A stretch of 64,000 nucleotides of DNA from Haematobia irritans (taxonomy: Eukaryota; Arthropoda; Insecta; Diptera; Muscidae), in the NCBI RefSeq assembly GCF_050003625.1, contig NC_134397.1, positions 266,904,070 to 266,968,069 of the forward strand, read 5' to 3'. The position numbers were made by a program, and so were the translations under genes. Shown piece after piece: positions 21,598 through 32,837 of the stretch (the first letter of the stretch is position 1; every line of letters starts with the position of its first letter). The notes under the pieces were generated by a model that did no database searches, was not told where the DNA came from, and saw only the letters and a list, made by a program, of their open reading frames with translations.

Positions 21598-22557
21598 AGA
21601 CCCTCAAAATAAGTCGTAGCCTATATTTGAAGCGGTTTTATCTTAATTCTAATATATAAAATATTTAATTTAGTTTAAAGATTATTATGATTACGTCCCT
21701 TAATTGGATATTATTTTTTCTGTGGACGCATAGCTTCTAAAGTAATACTAAGAATCCGAAACAGGAGTATTTACGTCCTATGACAAGTCATTGAAAAAAA
21801 ATTAAATTGTTGCTCTTTCCAGATCATAAGTTGGCGATCCAATTCACTGTTCTGTTATTCTGTTATTATTGGGTAGATGATTAAGTAGAAAATTATGAAA
21901 TTGTCTTAGAAGAATAAATCAAAAATTGTTTAATATGAAAACAAATTCACCTTTTTAGTTCTTACTAACATTAAAATATCATATGCACAAAAACATGACC
22001 ATTATTATATTTGTGATAGATGTGTGTGTGTGTGTTTTTCTTTCGCCACCGGCTGACGAGTACAATAACATTTGGCCTGTGTTGGTAATTAATTTTTAAT
22101 TTATGGTGGTCATTTAATTTGAATCGCCTTTAAACCAGTGTTAATTTCGAAAAGAAATATATCTGGACATTGTTTGTGGGCATTTAAAAGTTAATTATTG
22201 CATTTATTTAACCAATTGGAGGTATAAAGTATGTATGGGCAAATTAATTTACATATTCAACATAAGTGGCAAAACAGGAAATGCAAAGTACACTGAAAAT
22301 GTTTTTTTTTAAATAATGCACATAATTTACACAATACAAATTATTTTTTTTTTAAATAAAGAATTTATAACTCAAAAAGAATCTTTATAAGCTGTGGAAA
22401 CAAAATTATAATTTCCAGTTTTTGATTGTTTATACGAATCCGAGAACTTTACCTCCTACCGTTAAAGCAAGACAAATTTTCCTTAGAGTAAGAGAAAATA
22501 TTTTATTATAAGAAAGAATTAACAGACATATTGAATTTGTGGATTAACCCTCTAATG
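21598..22557. other. Unique AT-rich stretch, no gene
   Basis: It contains a GT run at about 22020-22035 and A/T homopolymers. No frame of interest and no complete element are recognised. Confidence 0.5.
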
Positions 22558-22761
22558 GTTAATAAGGTAGCTTTTAGTAAAACACACCTTGAGACAACAA
22601 AAATGGGCAAAATAAAAAGAAAACTTATTTGAAACTATTCAAGATGCTTTGCAGCATATGCTGAATTTTACCGTATACATTTTTCTTGTTCAGTTCTCTT
22701 GCTTTTGTGTCGTTAACATTGAAAATTTAATCAGCTGGCAAAAAATTGGGGCATTAGAGGG
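22558..22761. mobile_element. piggyBac-type MITE, TTAA duplication
   Basis: It begins CCCTCTAATGG and ends GGGGCATTAGAGGG, flanked on both sides by TTAA (22554-22557 and 22762-22765). It is 204 bp. TTAA sites and CCC-starting ends are diagnostic of the piggyBac superfamily. A second copy, with a Rep-B inside it, is at 41930-43556. Confidence 0.9.
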
Positions 22762-22790
22762 TTAAAAATCTTGCATCTTTTTTATACCCA

Positions 22791-23180
22791 CCACCATAGA
22801 ATGGTGACGGGGGTATAATATTTCCGTTTATTATTCCGTTTGTAACACATCCAAATATCGATTTCCGACTATATAAAGTATATATATTCTTGATCAGGGA
22901 GAAATTCTAAGACGATATAAGCATGTTCGTCTGTCCGTCTGTCCGTCTCTCTGTCTGTTGTAATCACGCTACATCTTTCAATAATGGCACTATTGTCCTG
23001 AAATTTGGCACAGATTCGACTCAGAATGACCTCCTGAGTCGCTATAGCCCTTGGTGTCCGTCTGCCTGACCATGTATTTTTTGTTCGCAATATTCAGGCC
23101 ACTATTATTAACCCATTTTGATGAAATTTGGTACTGTGTTAAGGAAGAATGGGAGAATATAGGTACAAATAAAATCAAAA
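22791..23180 (-). mobile_element. Rep-C/Rep-D fragment (minus)
   Basis: It starts with the right-end hairpin TATACCCACCACCATAGAATGG, then AATATCGATTTCCGAC and CTGTCCGTCTGTCCGTC, which match Rep-C. From about 22990 it continues with unit-like sequence (GAAATTTGGTACTGTG) closer to the element at 40178. It is truncated on the far side. Confidence 0.6.
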
Positions 23181-23411
23181 ATTAGTCCGTTCATTGTCTA
23201 GACTGCTTGACGCTGTAATCGAACAAAATGGAATGTCCAAAAAGTAGCCAATGTACCAAAAAAAAAAAAATATATTTGAACTACCTGTGCTAAATGTGTT
23301 CCTCAAAAAATGTGCCTTTTTTAATTTTTTATAATTTAAATATTGAAAGAACAAAAATTTTTGTAAATAAAAATAAATCTAGATTCTTAATGCAGTTATA
23401 ATCCAAATTAA

Positions 23412-23507
23412 AATATTTTTATACTCTCATTCCGTTTGTAACACATCGAAATATTGCTCTAAGACCCCATAAGGTATATATATTCTGGGTCGTGGTGAAA
23501 TTCTGAG
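23412..23507 (-). mobile_element. Rep-A right-end fragment
   Basis: Matches CATTCCGTTTGTAACACATC, AATATTGCTCTAAGACCCCA and GGGTCGTGGTGAAATTCTGA of Rep-A. It ends where the repeat at 23508 begins, either by insertion or truncation. Confidence 0.7.
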
Positions 23508-23845
23508 CAGAGATGGTCTGTATCAAACTTTTTTAGGTTTGCGACTGTCGCAAAGTTGTAAACGTCGTAAACGTCACATACGTGTCGTAAATGTTGGAAA
23601 AGTAACAAAAGTCGCAAATTCAAAATACTATAGTCGCGTCAGCTAGGCAGCAAATTCGATGATATCTAAGACGATGGTATGTGCGAAGAGAAGGTTTTAG
23701 TCCCCACATTTTCCCTATTGCCTTCTGCACGAGTACAGGATAACCGTGGATTTTCTCGTCCTTTCTTAGCTTTAAGTTCAGTCTCCTGTCCAATATAACC
23801 CCAAGGTATTTTGCACACTCACCAACGGGAATATCGATACCACCT
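23508..23845 (-). mobile_element. Non-LTR 3'-end fragment, copy 1
   Basis: Same unit as 28046-28412. The part at 23512-23650 is rich in GTCGTAAACGTC words; the part at 23690-23845 is the reverse complement of a reverse-transcriptase C-terminal fragment. A stretch present in the other copy near 28228-28260 is missing here. Confidence 0.55.
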
Positions 23846-24162
23846 AAGAAAATAGGCTTGACCGAGGGTTAACTTTCACAAATTTCTGCAGAAACTCACA
23901 GCGAATGCTGTCAAGCTAAATTAAACAAGTATATACGGCCGTAAGTTCGGCCAGGCCGAATCTTATGTACCCTCCACCATGGATTGCGTAGGAACTTCTA
24001 CTAAAGGCTGTCATCCACAATCGAATTACTTGGGTTGCGATAACACTTACCGATGGCAAGGTATCGTAAAACTTTTTAACACTGTCTTCTAAATTGTAAG
24101 TTAGCCCATACGGGGTATATATTAAACAAAAAAAGGCCGATTAAATACGTATATAATCTAGT

Positions 24163-24830
24163 TTGACAAAATTTTCTATAGAAATAAAATTTTGACAAAA
24201 TTTTCTATAGAAATGAAACCTTGACAAAATTTTCTATAGAAATAAAATTTTGACAAAATTTTCTATAGCAATAAAAATTTGACAAAATTTTCTATAGAAA
24301 TAAAAACTTGACAAAATTTTCTATAGAAATAAAATGTTGACAAAATTTTCTATGGAAGTAAAATGTTGACAAAATTTTCTATAGCAACACAATTTTGACA
24401 AAAATTTCTATAGAAATTTTCTATAGAAAATAAAATGTTGACAAAATTTTGTATAGAAATAAAATTTTGACAAAATTTTGTATAGAAATAAAATGTTGAC
24501 AAAATTTTCTACAGAAATAAATTTTTTACAAAATTTTCTATAGAAATAAAATTTTGACAAACATTTCTATAGAAATAAACTTTTGACAAAACTTTCTATA
24601 GAAATGAAATTTTAACAAAACTTTCTATAGTAATAAAATTTGACAAAATTTTCTATGGAAATAAAGTTTTGGTAGATTAAAAAATTTTCTATAGAAATAA
24701 AATTTTGACAAACATTTGTATAGAAATAAACTTTTGACAAAACTTTCTATAGAAATGAAATTTTGACAAAACTTTCTATAGTAATAAAATTTGATAAAAT
24801 TTTCTATGGAAATAAAGTTTTGGTAGATTA
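24163..24830 (+). repeat. 29-bp repeat array, about 22 units, with a 151-bp higher-order repeat
   Basis: The unit is ACAAAATTTTCTATAGAAAT + AAAATTTTG. Near the right end a block of about five units ending in GGAAATAAAGTTTTGGTAGATTA occurs twice, with an offset of 151 bp (GGTAGATTA at 24671 and 24822), which is a higher-order repeat. Confidence 0.85.
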
Positions 24831-24939
24831 TTTTTGGCGATATGGACCAATTTTTGTGTAATAAGTCATCGGCTATATATAACTAAAGACCGATATGGAC
24901 CAATTTTTACATGGCTGTTAGAGGCCATATATTGACAAA

Positions 24940-25749
24940 ATGTACCAAATTTCAACCGTATCGGATGACTTTTGCTCCTCCAAGAGGTTCCGGACGTCAA
25001 ATCTGGGGACGGTTTATATGGGAACTATATATAATTATGGAACGATATGGACCAATTTTTGCATGGTTGTTAGAGACCATATACTAACACCATGTACCAA
25101 ATTTCAACTGGATCGGATGAATTTTGCTCTTTCAAGAGGCTCCGGAGGTCAAATCTGGGGATCGGTTTATATGGGGTCTATATATAATTATGGACCAATA
25201 TGGACCAATTTTTGCATGGTTATTAGAGGCCGTAAACTAACATCAGGTACCAAATTTCAACCGGATCGGATGAATTTTGTCCCTCCAAGAGGCTCCGGAG
25301 GTCAAATCTGGGGATCGGTTTATATGGGGGCTATATATAATTATGGACCGATATGGACCAATTTTTGCATGGTTGTTAAAAACCGTATACTAAGACCACG
25401 TACCAAATTTCAACCGGATCGGATGAATTTTGCTGCTCCGGGAGGCTCCCCAAGCCAAATTTGGGGATCGGTTTATATGGGGGCTATACGTAAACGTGGT
25501 CCGATATGGCCCATTTTCAATACCATCCGACCTACATTAATAACAACTACTTGTGCCAATTTTCAAGTCGATAGCTTGTTTCGTTCGGAAGTTAGCGTGA
25601 TTTCCACAGACGGACGGACAGCCAAACAGACGGACGGACGGACAGACGGACGGACATGCTTAGATCGACTCAGAATTTCACCACGACCCAGAATATATAT
25701 ACTTTATGGGGTCTTAGAGCAATATTTCGATGTGTTACAAATGGAATGA
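24940..25749 (+). other. 269-codon open frame through Rep-A units
   Basis: The frame runs through the tandem units, giving a protein repeat of about 51 residues with landmarks GSVYMGAIYNYGPIWTNF, TKFQPDRMNF and GSGGQIWGS. Related frames occur in other Rep-A copies in the same sense (19239-19706, and minus-strand frames at 25902-26489, 28637-28900, 28980-29282, 30774-31448, 13500-14123). The unit happens to be a multiple of three and stop-free in one frame. No start context, domain or signal supports real translation, and the frame runs into the microsatellite and end hairpin. Confidence 0.3.
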
Positions 25750-25867
25750 CAAAGTTAATATACCCCCATCCTATGGTGGAGGGTATAAAAAGGCTTCAAA
25801 TATAAGCTAAGGCTATGATTTCAGACACGTACCTCAGGCAAATTACTCATAAAATTATTCGTGAGTC

Positions 25868-25978
25868 ACTCACTTTTCGTGAGTGTGCGTGAGCGTGAGA
25901 CCTACCAAAAAAAATCGTGCGTGAGTAAGATTTTTCCGTCGTGAGTGTGTGTGAGCGTGAGTAAAATATTACTCACTC
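25868..25978. repeat. GTGAGTGTGCGTGAGCGTGAG cluster
   Basis: Irregular copies of CGTGAG/GTGAGTG words fill the spacer between the opposed Rep-A copies. It is the reverse complement type of the 12411-12600 cluster. Confidence 0.55.
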
Positions 25979-27124
25979 TAACAACCATGCAAAAACTGGT
26001 CCATATCGGTCCATAATTATATATAGCTCCCATATAAACCGATCCCCAGATTTGACCTCCGGAGCCTCTTGGAGGGGCAAAATTCATCCGATCCGTTTGA
26101 AATTGGGTACCTGATGTTAGTATACGGTCTCTAACAAGCATGCAAAAATTGGTCCATATCGGTCCATAATTATATATAGCTCCCATATAAACCGATCCCC
26201 AGATTTGAACTCTGGAGCCTCTTGGATGAGCAAAATTCATCCGATCCAATTGAAATTTAGTACGTGGTGTTAGTATATGGTCTCTAACAACCATGCAAAA
26301 ATTGGTCCATATCGGTCCATAATTGTATATAGCTCCCATATAAACCGATCCACAGATTTGACCTCCGGAGCCTCTTGGAGGAGCAAAACTCATCCGATGC
26401 GGTTGAAATTTGGTACATTTCGTTAGTATATGGCCTCTAACAGCCATGTAAAAATTGTCAGATTTTATTACTATAGAAAGTTTTGTCAAAATTTCATTTC
26501 TATAGAAAGTTTTGTAAAAAGTTTCTTTCTATAGCAATGTTTGTCAACATTTTATTTCCATAGAAAATTTTGTCAAAATTTTATTTCTATTGAAAATTTT
26601 GTCAACATTTTATTTCTATAGAACATTTTGTCAACATTTTATTTCTATAGAAAATTTTGTCAACATTTTATTTCTATAGAAAATTTTATCAAAATTTTAT
26701 TGCTATAGAAAATTTTGTCAACATTTTACTTCCATAGAAAATTTTGTCAACATTTTATTTCTATAGAAAATTTTGTCAAGTTTTTATTTCTATAGAAAAT
26801 TTTGTCAACATTTTATTTCTATAGAAAATTTTGTCAAGTTTTTATTTCTATAGAAAATTTTGTCAAAATTTTATTTCTATAGAAAATTTTGTCAAACTGA
26901 ATTATATACGTATTTAATCGGCCTTTTTTTTTGTTTAATATGGACTAACTTACAATTTAGAAGACAGTGTTAAAAAGTTTTACGATACCTTGCCATCGGC
27001 AAGTGTTATCCCAACCCAAGTAATTCGATTGTGGATGACAGCCTTTAGTAGAAGTTCCTACGCAATCCATGGTGGAGGGTACATAAGATTCGGCCTGGCC
27101 GAACTTACGGCCGTATATACTTTT
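25979..27124 (-). mobile_element. Rep-A element (minus), lacking its right end
   Basis: About 1.15 kb in the opposite orientation to 23923-25790: three tandem units (25980-26455), a 29-bp array (26460-26895), then the left end with ACCTTGCCATCGGCAAG, CCATGGTGGAGGGTAC and the terminal hairpin GATTCGGCCTGGCCGAACTT. The microsatellite and right hairpin are absent. With the plus copy it forms arms of a large inverted repeat. Confidence 0.82.
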
Positions 27125-28045
27125 TTTTTTTTGGTTGACTGTATGTGTAACATGGTATAGATATTTTTTAGAATTTCATTAATTTTTTGTTCTATTTCAA
27201 TCGATTCAGTCTCTTAAACTCGAGTTGAATATTTTAATATTTTAAATTATTTTCTATGTAAATAAATTGGATTTTCGGCAAAAAAATTATATTAAGTATC
27301 TTCCAGAGTATAAGTTTGTCCTGAAAATATCTATTAATGTGCAAATATATGTAAATTTTCGTAGGAAATGAAAAAACCTCTTGTAGCGATAAGCAATTGG
27401 ATCACGATGACTGACTACATAAATGGATGTGGAGAGCTGCATAAATCTTAACATACCGTCCACGAATATAAAAAAATATTATCTTGATATCTACCCATTT
27501 CATTGGAAACCAAATTGCGAATATGAATGAAAATAATTCTTGTTTGTTGAATTTATTTTTTTACAAAAAGAATGGGAGTGGGGGATAAAACCATACTCTA
27601 TCTATAACTAAGAGTAAATGCAAGAGTATGTCTTCGCATGATTTTTTATAAGAATGTGTGTGTGTGTAACATACATTCCTTGTTTGTCGCCTCAAATTTT
27701 GACACGATATATGTCGAGTAGTTGTTCTTGACTTTTAATGTAAAGCCGAATTGTGAAATGTCACGCACACACAAGCTGCTAAGAAATTGAGTCGTGAATG
27801 TGAAAGTGTGCGTGTATGTTGAAAAGCAGAGAAATATGCACATGCATGATACTCTTGTATAAATCATCAAATATTTCAGCCGCTGTACGTATATAGTGGT
27901 TATAATATATATTATTGCACAGTGGGTCGAAAAATTGTCTGACTCCATTACTGAGCTATAACGGTAATTCCATTGTTGTTTTTTTTACTGTTTTAAAGTG
28001 TCGAGTTAGTTAAAAAATCTCTCTAAATTCTTCTCACTGTACAAT
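27125..28045. other. Unique stretch, no recognised gene
   Basis: A T-run follows the Rep-A end. A 100-codon minus-strand frame (27646-27948) includes a run encoded by a GT microsatellite and shows no domain. Confidence 0.5.
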
Positions 28046-28412
28046 CAGAGATGGTCTGTATCAAAATTTTTTAGGTTTGCGACTGTCGCAAAGTTGTAAA
28101 CGTCGTAAACGTCACATACGCGTCGTAAATGTAGAAAAAGTAACAAAAGTCGCAAACTGAAAATATTTTAGTCGCGTCAGCTAGGCTGCGAATTCGATGA
28201 TATCCAAAACGATGGTATGTGCGAAGAAGTTTCAATTCTCAGGAATGTTCACACTTTTCGGGTTTAGTCCCCACATTTTCCCTATTGCCTTTTGCACGAG
28301 TACAGGGTAACCGTGGATTTTCTCGTCCTTTCTTAGCATTAAGTTCAGTCTCCTGTCCAATATAACCCCAATGTATTTTGCACACTCACCAACGGGAATT
28401 TCGATACCACCT
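28046..28412 (-). mobile_element. Non-LTR 3'-end fragment, copy 2
   Basis: On the minus strand an 80-codon frame (28232-28474) contains ECAKYIGVILDRRLNL and KAIGKMWGLNPKS, the region just downstream of the reverse-transcriptase core in jockey/R1-type elements. A putative 3' untranslated region rich in GACGTTTACGAC words follows. The same pairing of parts at 23508-23845 shows this is one repeat family, not a chance junction. Confidence 0.6.
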
Positions 28413-28414
28413 TT

Positions 28415-30068
28415 TTTATACCCTCCATCATATATATTCTGGGTCGTGGTGAAATTCTGAGTCGACCTAAGCATGTCCGTCCGTCCTTCCGTCTGTTGAA
28501 ATCACGCTAACTTCCGAACGAAACAAGCTATCGACTTGAAACTTGGCACAAGTAGTTGTTATCGATGTAGGTCGGATGGTATTGAAAATGGGTCATATCG
28601 GTCCACTTTTACGTATAGCCCCCATAAAAGGGACCCTCAGATTTGGCTTGTGGATCCTCTAACAGAAGCATATTTCATCCGATCCGGCTGGAATTTGGTA
28701 CATGGTGTTGGTATATGGTCTCTAACAACCATGCAAAAATTCGTCCACATCGGTCCATAATTATATATAGCCCCCATATAAACCGATGCCCAGATATGGC
28801 TTGTGGAGCCTCTAAGAGAAGCATATTTCATCCGATCCGGCTGAAATTTGGTACATGGTGTTGGTATATGGTCTCTAACAATCATGCAAAATTGGTCCAC
28901 ATCGATCCATAATTATATATAGCCCCCATATAAACCGATCCCCAGATTTGGCTTGCGGAGCCTCAAGGAGAAGCAAATTTCATCCGATCCGGCTGAAATT
29001 CGGTACATGATGTTGGTATATGGTCCCTAACAACCATGCAAAAATTGGTCCACATCGGTCCATAATTATATATGGACCCCATATAAACCGATCTCCAGAT
29101 TTGGCTTGCGAAGCCTCAAAGAGAAACAAATTGCATCCGATCCGGCTGAAATTTGGTACATGATATTGGTATATGGTATCTAACAACCATGCAAAAATTT
29201 GTCCACGTCGGTTCATAATTATATATAGCCCCCATATAAACCGATCCCCAGATTTGGCTTGCGAAGTCTCCAAGAGAAGCAAATTTCATTCAATCCGGTT
29301 GTAATTTGGAACATGGTGTTAGTATATGATCTTTAACAAGCGTGCCAGAATTGGTCCATATCGGTCCATAATTATATATAGCCCCCATATAAAACGTTCT
29401 CCAGATTTGACCTCCGGAGCCTCTTGGAGGAGCAAAATTCATCCGATCCGGTTCAAATTAGGAACGTGGTGTTAGTATATGGTCGCTAACAACCATACCA
29501 AAAATGGTCCAATCACACAAAAATTGGTCCATATCGGTTCATAATCATGGTTGCCACTAGAGCCAAAAATAGTCTACCATAAAATTTTGGTAGACTATTT
29601 TTGGCTCTAGTGGCAAAATTTTATTTCTAGAGAAAATTTTGTTAAAATTTTATTCGGTTCATAATCATGGTTGCCACTCGAGCCAAAAATAATCTACCAA
29701 GATTTTATTTCTATAGAAAATTTTGTCAAAATTTTTTTTCTATAGAAAATTTTGTGAAAATTTTATTTCCATAGAAAATTTTGTTAAAATTTTATTTCTG
29801 TAGAAAATTGTGTCAAAATTTTATGTCTACTTTGTCAAACTGAATTATATACGTATTGGATCGATCTTTTTTGATTTAATATATACCACGTATGGACTTA
29901 CATACAATTTAGAAGATGGTGTTAGGAGGTTTTAAGTTACCTCGCCATCGGCAAGCGTTACCGCAACTTAAGTAATTCGATTGTGCATGGCAGTGTTTAG
30001 AAGAAGTTTCTACGCAATCCATGATGGAGGGTACATAAGCTTCGGCCTGGCCGAACTTACGGCCGTAT
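28415..30068 (-). mobile_element. Rep-A element (minus), both ends recognisable
   Basis: Right end TTTTTATACCCTCCATCATA (partly deleted), CCGTCCGTCCTTCCGTC, then about six units with GCCCCCATATAAACCGAT anchors, a degraded 29-bp array (29630-29840), and the left end CATGATGGAGGGTACATAAG with hairpin CTTCGGCCTGGCCGAACTTA and TATATACTTGTTT. It carries a perfect 28-bp hairpin at 29551-29616. It is followed directly by a partial CACTG MITE. Confidence 0.8.
29551..29616. repeat. Perfect 28-bp inverted repeat, 10-nt loop
   Basis: The arms 29551-29578 and 29589-29616 are exact reverse complements, starting TTGCCACTAGAGCC. Single-armed, mismatched versions (TTGCCACTCGAGCC) occur at about 29670 and 31520 in related repeats. 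The arm is palindromised only here. Confidence 0.92.
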
Positions 30069-30071
30069 ATA

Positions 30072-30440
30072 CTTGTTTCTTCATATCAAAGTCCTTCAAA
30101 AACGAGTTAAAGGTAACTTTATTTTCCAAATTCATTCTCGACTGCCAGTAGAAATGATGATAAGTTTCAAGTAAAAAACGTCTTTAACATAAAGTGTTGA
30201 AAAACATGTCCTATTTTTGAACGATTTTTTGCTTTGTAGTCAAGATGCAAAAAGACAACAAATTTAAAGACAATTTCATTAATTTTAAAGATTTTTTCTG
30301 AATTATTAGATTCGAGTTGACCTTAGCCCAAAAATGTTTTCTTTCATGCTATGATACCCATTTGGAAGTTAAATCATTTAATTTTGACGACAATACGACT
30401 TCAATGAAAAGTTTATCGACTTTCTATGATTTTTTTTATG
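30072..30440 (+). mobile_element. Partial CACTG MITE
   Basis: Matches the middle of 8913-9559 (CTTCATATCAAAGTCCTTCA, AAACGAGTTAA, GAACGATTTTTTGCTTTG, GAGTTGACCTTAGCCC). Both ends are missing. Confidence 0.75.
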
Positions 30441-30521
30441 AAATTTCCCTACAGATCGGTGAAATTTTCTTTTTACCAAATATGGGTCATATAATATGAT
30501 CTAAACGTTGGTATATATTTA

Positions 30522-30698
30522 CAGTGAAACCTCTCAAACTTGGACACTCTGAAAACCGAACACCTCCCAAATATGGACAGTTGTCTGGGGACATTTCCTA
30601 TATTAGCACATTAAAATGAACTTCTCGTATCTGGAGAGCTCTCAAAGATGGACAAAATTTAGGCGACCGTGGGTGTCCATCTTTCAGAGGTTTCATTT
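30522..30698. mobile_element. pogo/Tigger-like MITE, TA duplication
   Basis: Left end CAGTGAAACCTCTCAAA; right end TTTCAGAGGTTTCATTT, its imperfect reverse complement. TA flanks both sides (30520-30521 and 30699-30700). It is 177 bp, with internal TGGACA words in both orientations. The CAGTG.AACCTCT start is typical of pogo/Tigger relatives. Confidence 0.7.
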
Positions 30699-30794
30699 TA
30701 ATTGATCGTAGGAATAAGTTCAACGCCAACTACACAACTACAGATCTCAAAAATAATAAAAAAAAATAATATTTCAATGATTTGGCGCCCATAA

Positions 30795-31757
30795 GTTTTT
30801 TATACCCTCCACCATTGTAACACATCGAAATATTGCTCTAAGACCCCATAAAGTATATATGTTAGCATGTCCGTCCGCCCATCCGTCTGTTGCAATCACG
30901 CTAACTGCAGAACGACACAAGCTATCGACTTCAAACTTGGCACAAGTAGTTGCTATTGATGTAGGTCGGAAGGTACTACAAATGGGCCATATCGGACCAC
31001 TTTTACGCATAGCCCCCATATAAACGGACCCCCAGATATGGCTTGCGGTGCCTATAAGTGTAGCATATTTCATCCGATCTGGCTGAAATTTGGTACATGG
31101 TGTAAGTATATGGTCTTTAACAATCATGCAAAAATTGGTCCATATCGGTCCATAATTATATATAGCCCCCATATAAACCGATCCCCAGATTTGACCTACG
31201 GAGCCTCTTAGAGGAGCAAAATTCATCTGATCCGGTTGAAATTTGGTACGTGGTGTTAGTATATGGTATCTAACAATCATGCAAAAATTTGTCCATATCG
31301 GTACATAATTATATATAGGCCCCATATAAACCATTCCCCAGATTTTATCTCCGGAGCCACTTGGATACGCAAAATTCATTCGATCCGGATGAAATTTGCA
31401 ACGTGGTGTTAGTATGTGGCCGCTAAAAACATGCCAAAATTGGTCCATATTGGTCTATAGTTATATATAGCCGATCCTCAATCACACAAATATTGGTCCA
31501 TATCGGTTCATAATCATGGTTGCCACTCGAGCCAAAAATAATCTACCAAAAATTTATTTCTATAGAAAATTTTGTCAAAATTTTATTTTTATGGAAAATT
31601 TTGTCAAAATTGTTTACGTATTTAATCGGCCTTTTTTAGTTTAATATATACCATATATGGACTACCTTGCAATTTAGAAGAAGGTGTTGAAAAATTTTAA
31701 GATACCTTGCCATCGGCAAGAGATACAGCAACCCAAGTAATTCGATTGTGGATGGTT
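30795..31757 (-). mobile_element. Rep-A element (minus), left end truncated
   Basis: Right end TTTTTATACCCTCCACCATT, a short CCGTCCGCCCATCCGTC microsatellite, and four units that keep a 224-codon frame open (30774-31448). It then goes through a short 29-bp relic to CCCAAGTAATTCGATTGTGG, where it ends before the terminal hairpin. Confidence 0.75.
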
Positions 31758-32837
31758 TAAATTTAAAAAAATGTATATTTTTTCTTTTTTTTTTGAATTT
31801 CGAAGAAAATTTAGTAGATTGCGTGTCTCAAAATTTATATTTGGTAAATATTTTTTTTTTCAGTGTTTCTTTAAGCAAAAAACAAACAAAATATTTTCCC
31901 TAATAGATGCATCAATCCGACTTGATTAAAATGTTATAGTCATTTAAATCAATAAAGCAATTTGTAGTTGAGATTATATGTCTCGCACATTTCTATTTGT
32001 GGAAAACTTTGGTATAAAAAAATGTTCAATAATGCAGATAACTGGAGGAAAAAACATCTCGAGGTTATTTTGCACTGCATCAGATATCTTTGTTCACCAT
32101 AGTGGGAAGTTGTTGATTGCAGTAATGGGATTTTATTTTATTTATTTTCTTTTCGTTATTGAGATTAATTGATTTACTACAAACTCTGTATACAGTGATG
32201 ATATGTATATAGAGACCAATGTAAATTTGGCTTTTTAACGAGAATCCAATGATGCCTTTGATAGAGAAATGCTATTGATAGATTTTTTTGTCATTCACAT
32301 TTAATGGAAATCATTTAGTTTTTGCATAGCGTGAAATAAAATTAAAATACCCAAAACGAGCATAACGATATTGGTTCGCAGTACCATGGAGCGTATGTGG
32401 GATTTTTGGTAGCAATTGCATACGTATACGTATGGGTGTCCAATATGCAGGCATATCCATGAAGTCGTTAAATGAATTCCACTGTTTACTATGTAATTTG
32501 AATTGTTCAAGGGGATAATTAGGTTGGCGTTGAATAAATTATAGCGTACACAAACTTTTAGGGCAAAACGTGGGCTTAGCATTGCAATGTGTCATATAAA
32601 ATTTATATTTAAGTACAAAATAATTATTTATTATGTTCGAAATAACTTTTTACTCTTTTGACACTATTCTCTGGAAGGTACACGTCGTGTTTCGTTTATT
32701 AATTTTCCCCGTTTCATTTGTTATTTAGTTACCAAGAATTATTCAAAGTTTACAAATTATGTTTAAGGTAAAAAGTTGTGATATGTAACTGAACTCTTAA
32801 AATTTAATTATTAAATTATTGCGTTAAGTAGTATCAA
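31758..32837. other. Unique stretch, no recognised gene
   Basis: AT-rich, with frames of 64 codons (31978-32172) and 93 codons (minus, 32301-32582) that show no recognised domain. No element ends are seen. Confidence 0.5.

Larger units (their letters stand above)
23923..25790 (+). mobile_element. Rep-A element (plus), apparently full length
   Basis: This is the best copy for defining the family (about 1.87 kb). Left end AACAAGTATATACGGCCGTA, then hairpin AAGTTCGGCC-A-GGCCGAATCTT, then TACCCTCCACCATGG. A 29-bp repeat array follows (24163-24830), then five 150-154 bp units (24840-25500), the microsatellite (GACGGACGGACAGACGGACG, about 25605-25650), and the right hairpin TATACCCCCATCCTATGGTGGAGGGTATA ending in an A-run. 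The left CCCTCCACCATGG and right ATGGTGGAGGG are complementary. It is paired tail-to-tail with 25979-27124. Confidence 0.82.

Noticed and set aside
24940..25749. 269-codon frame as a host gene
   Set aside because: It lies within tandem units of a dispersed repeat and ends in its microsatellite and terminal hairpin; similar frames recur in other copies.
27646..27948. 100-codon minus-strand frame as a gene
   Set aside because: Includes a stretch translated from a GT microsatellite and has no domain.
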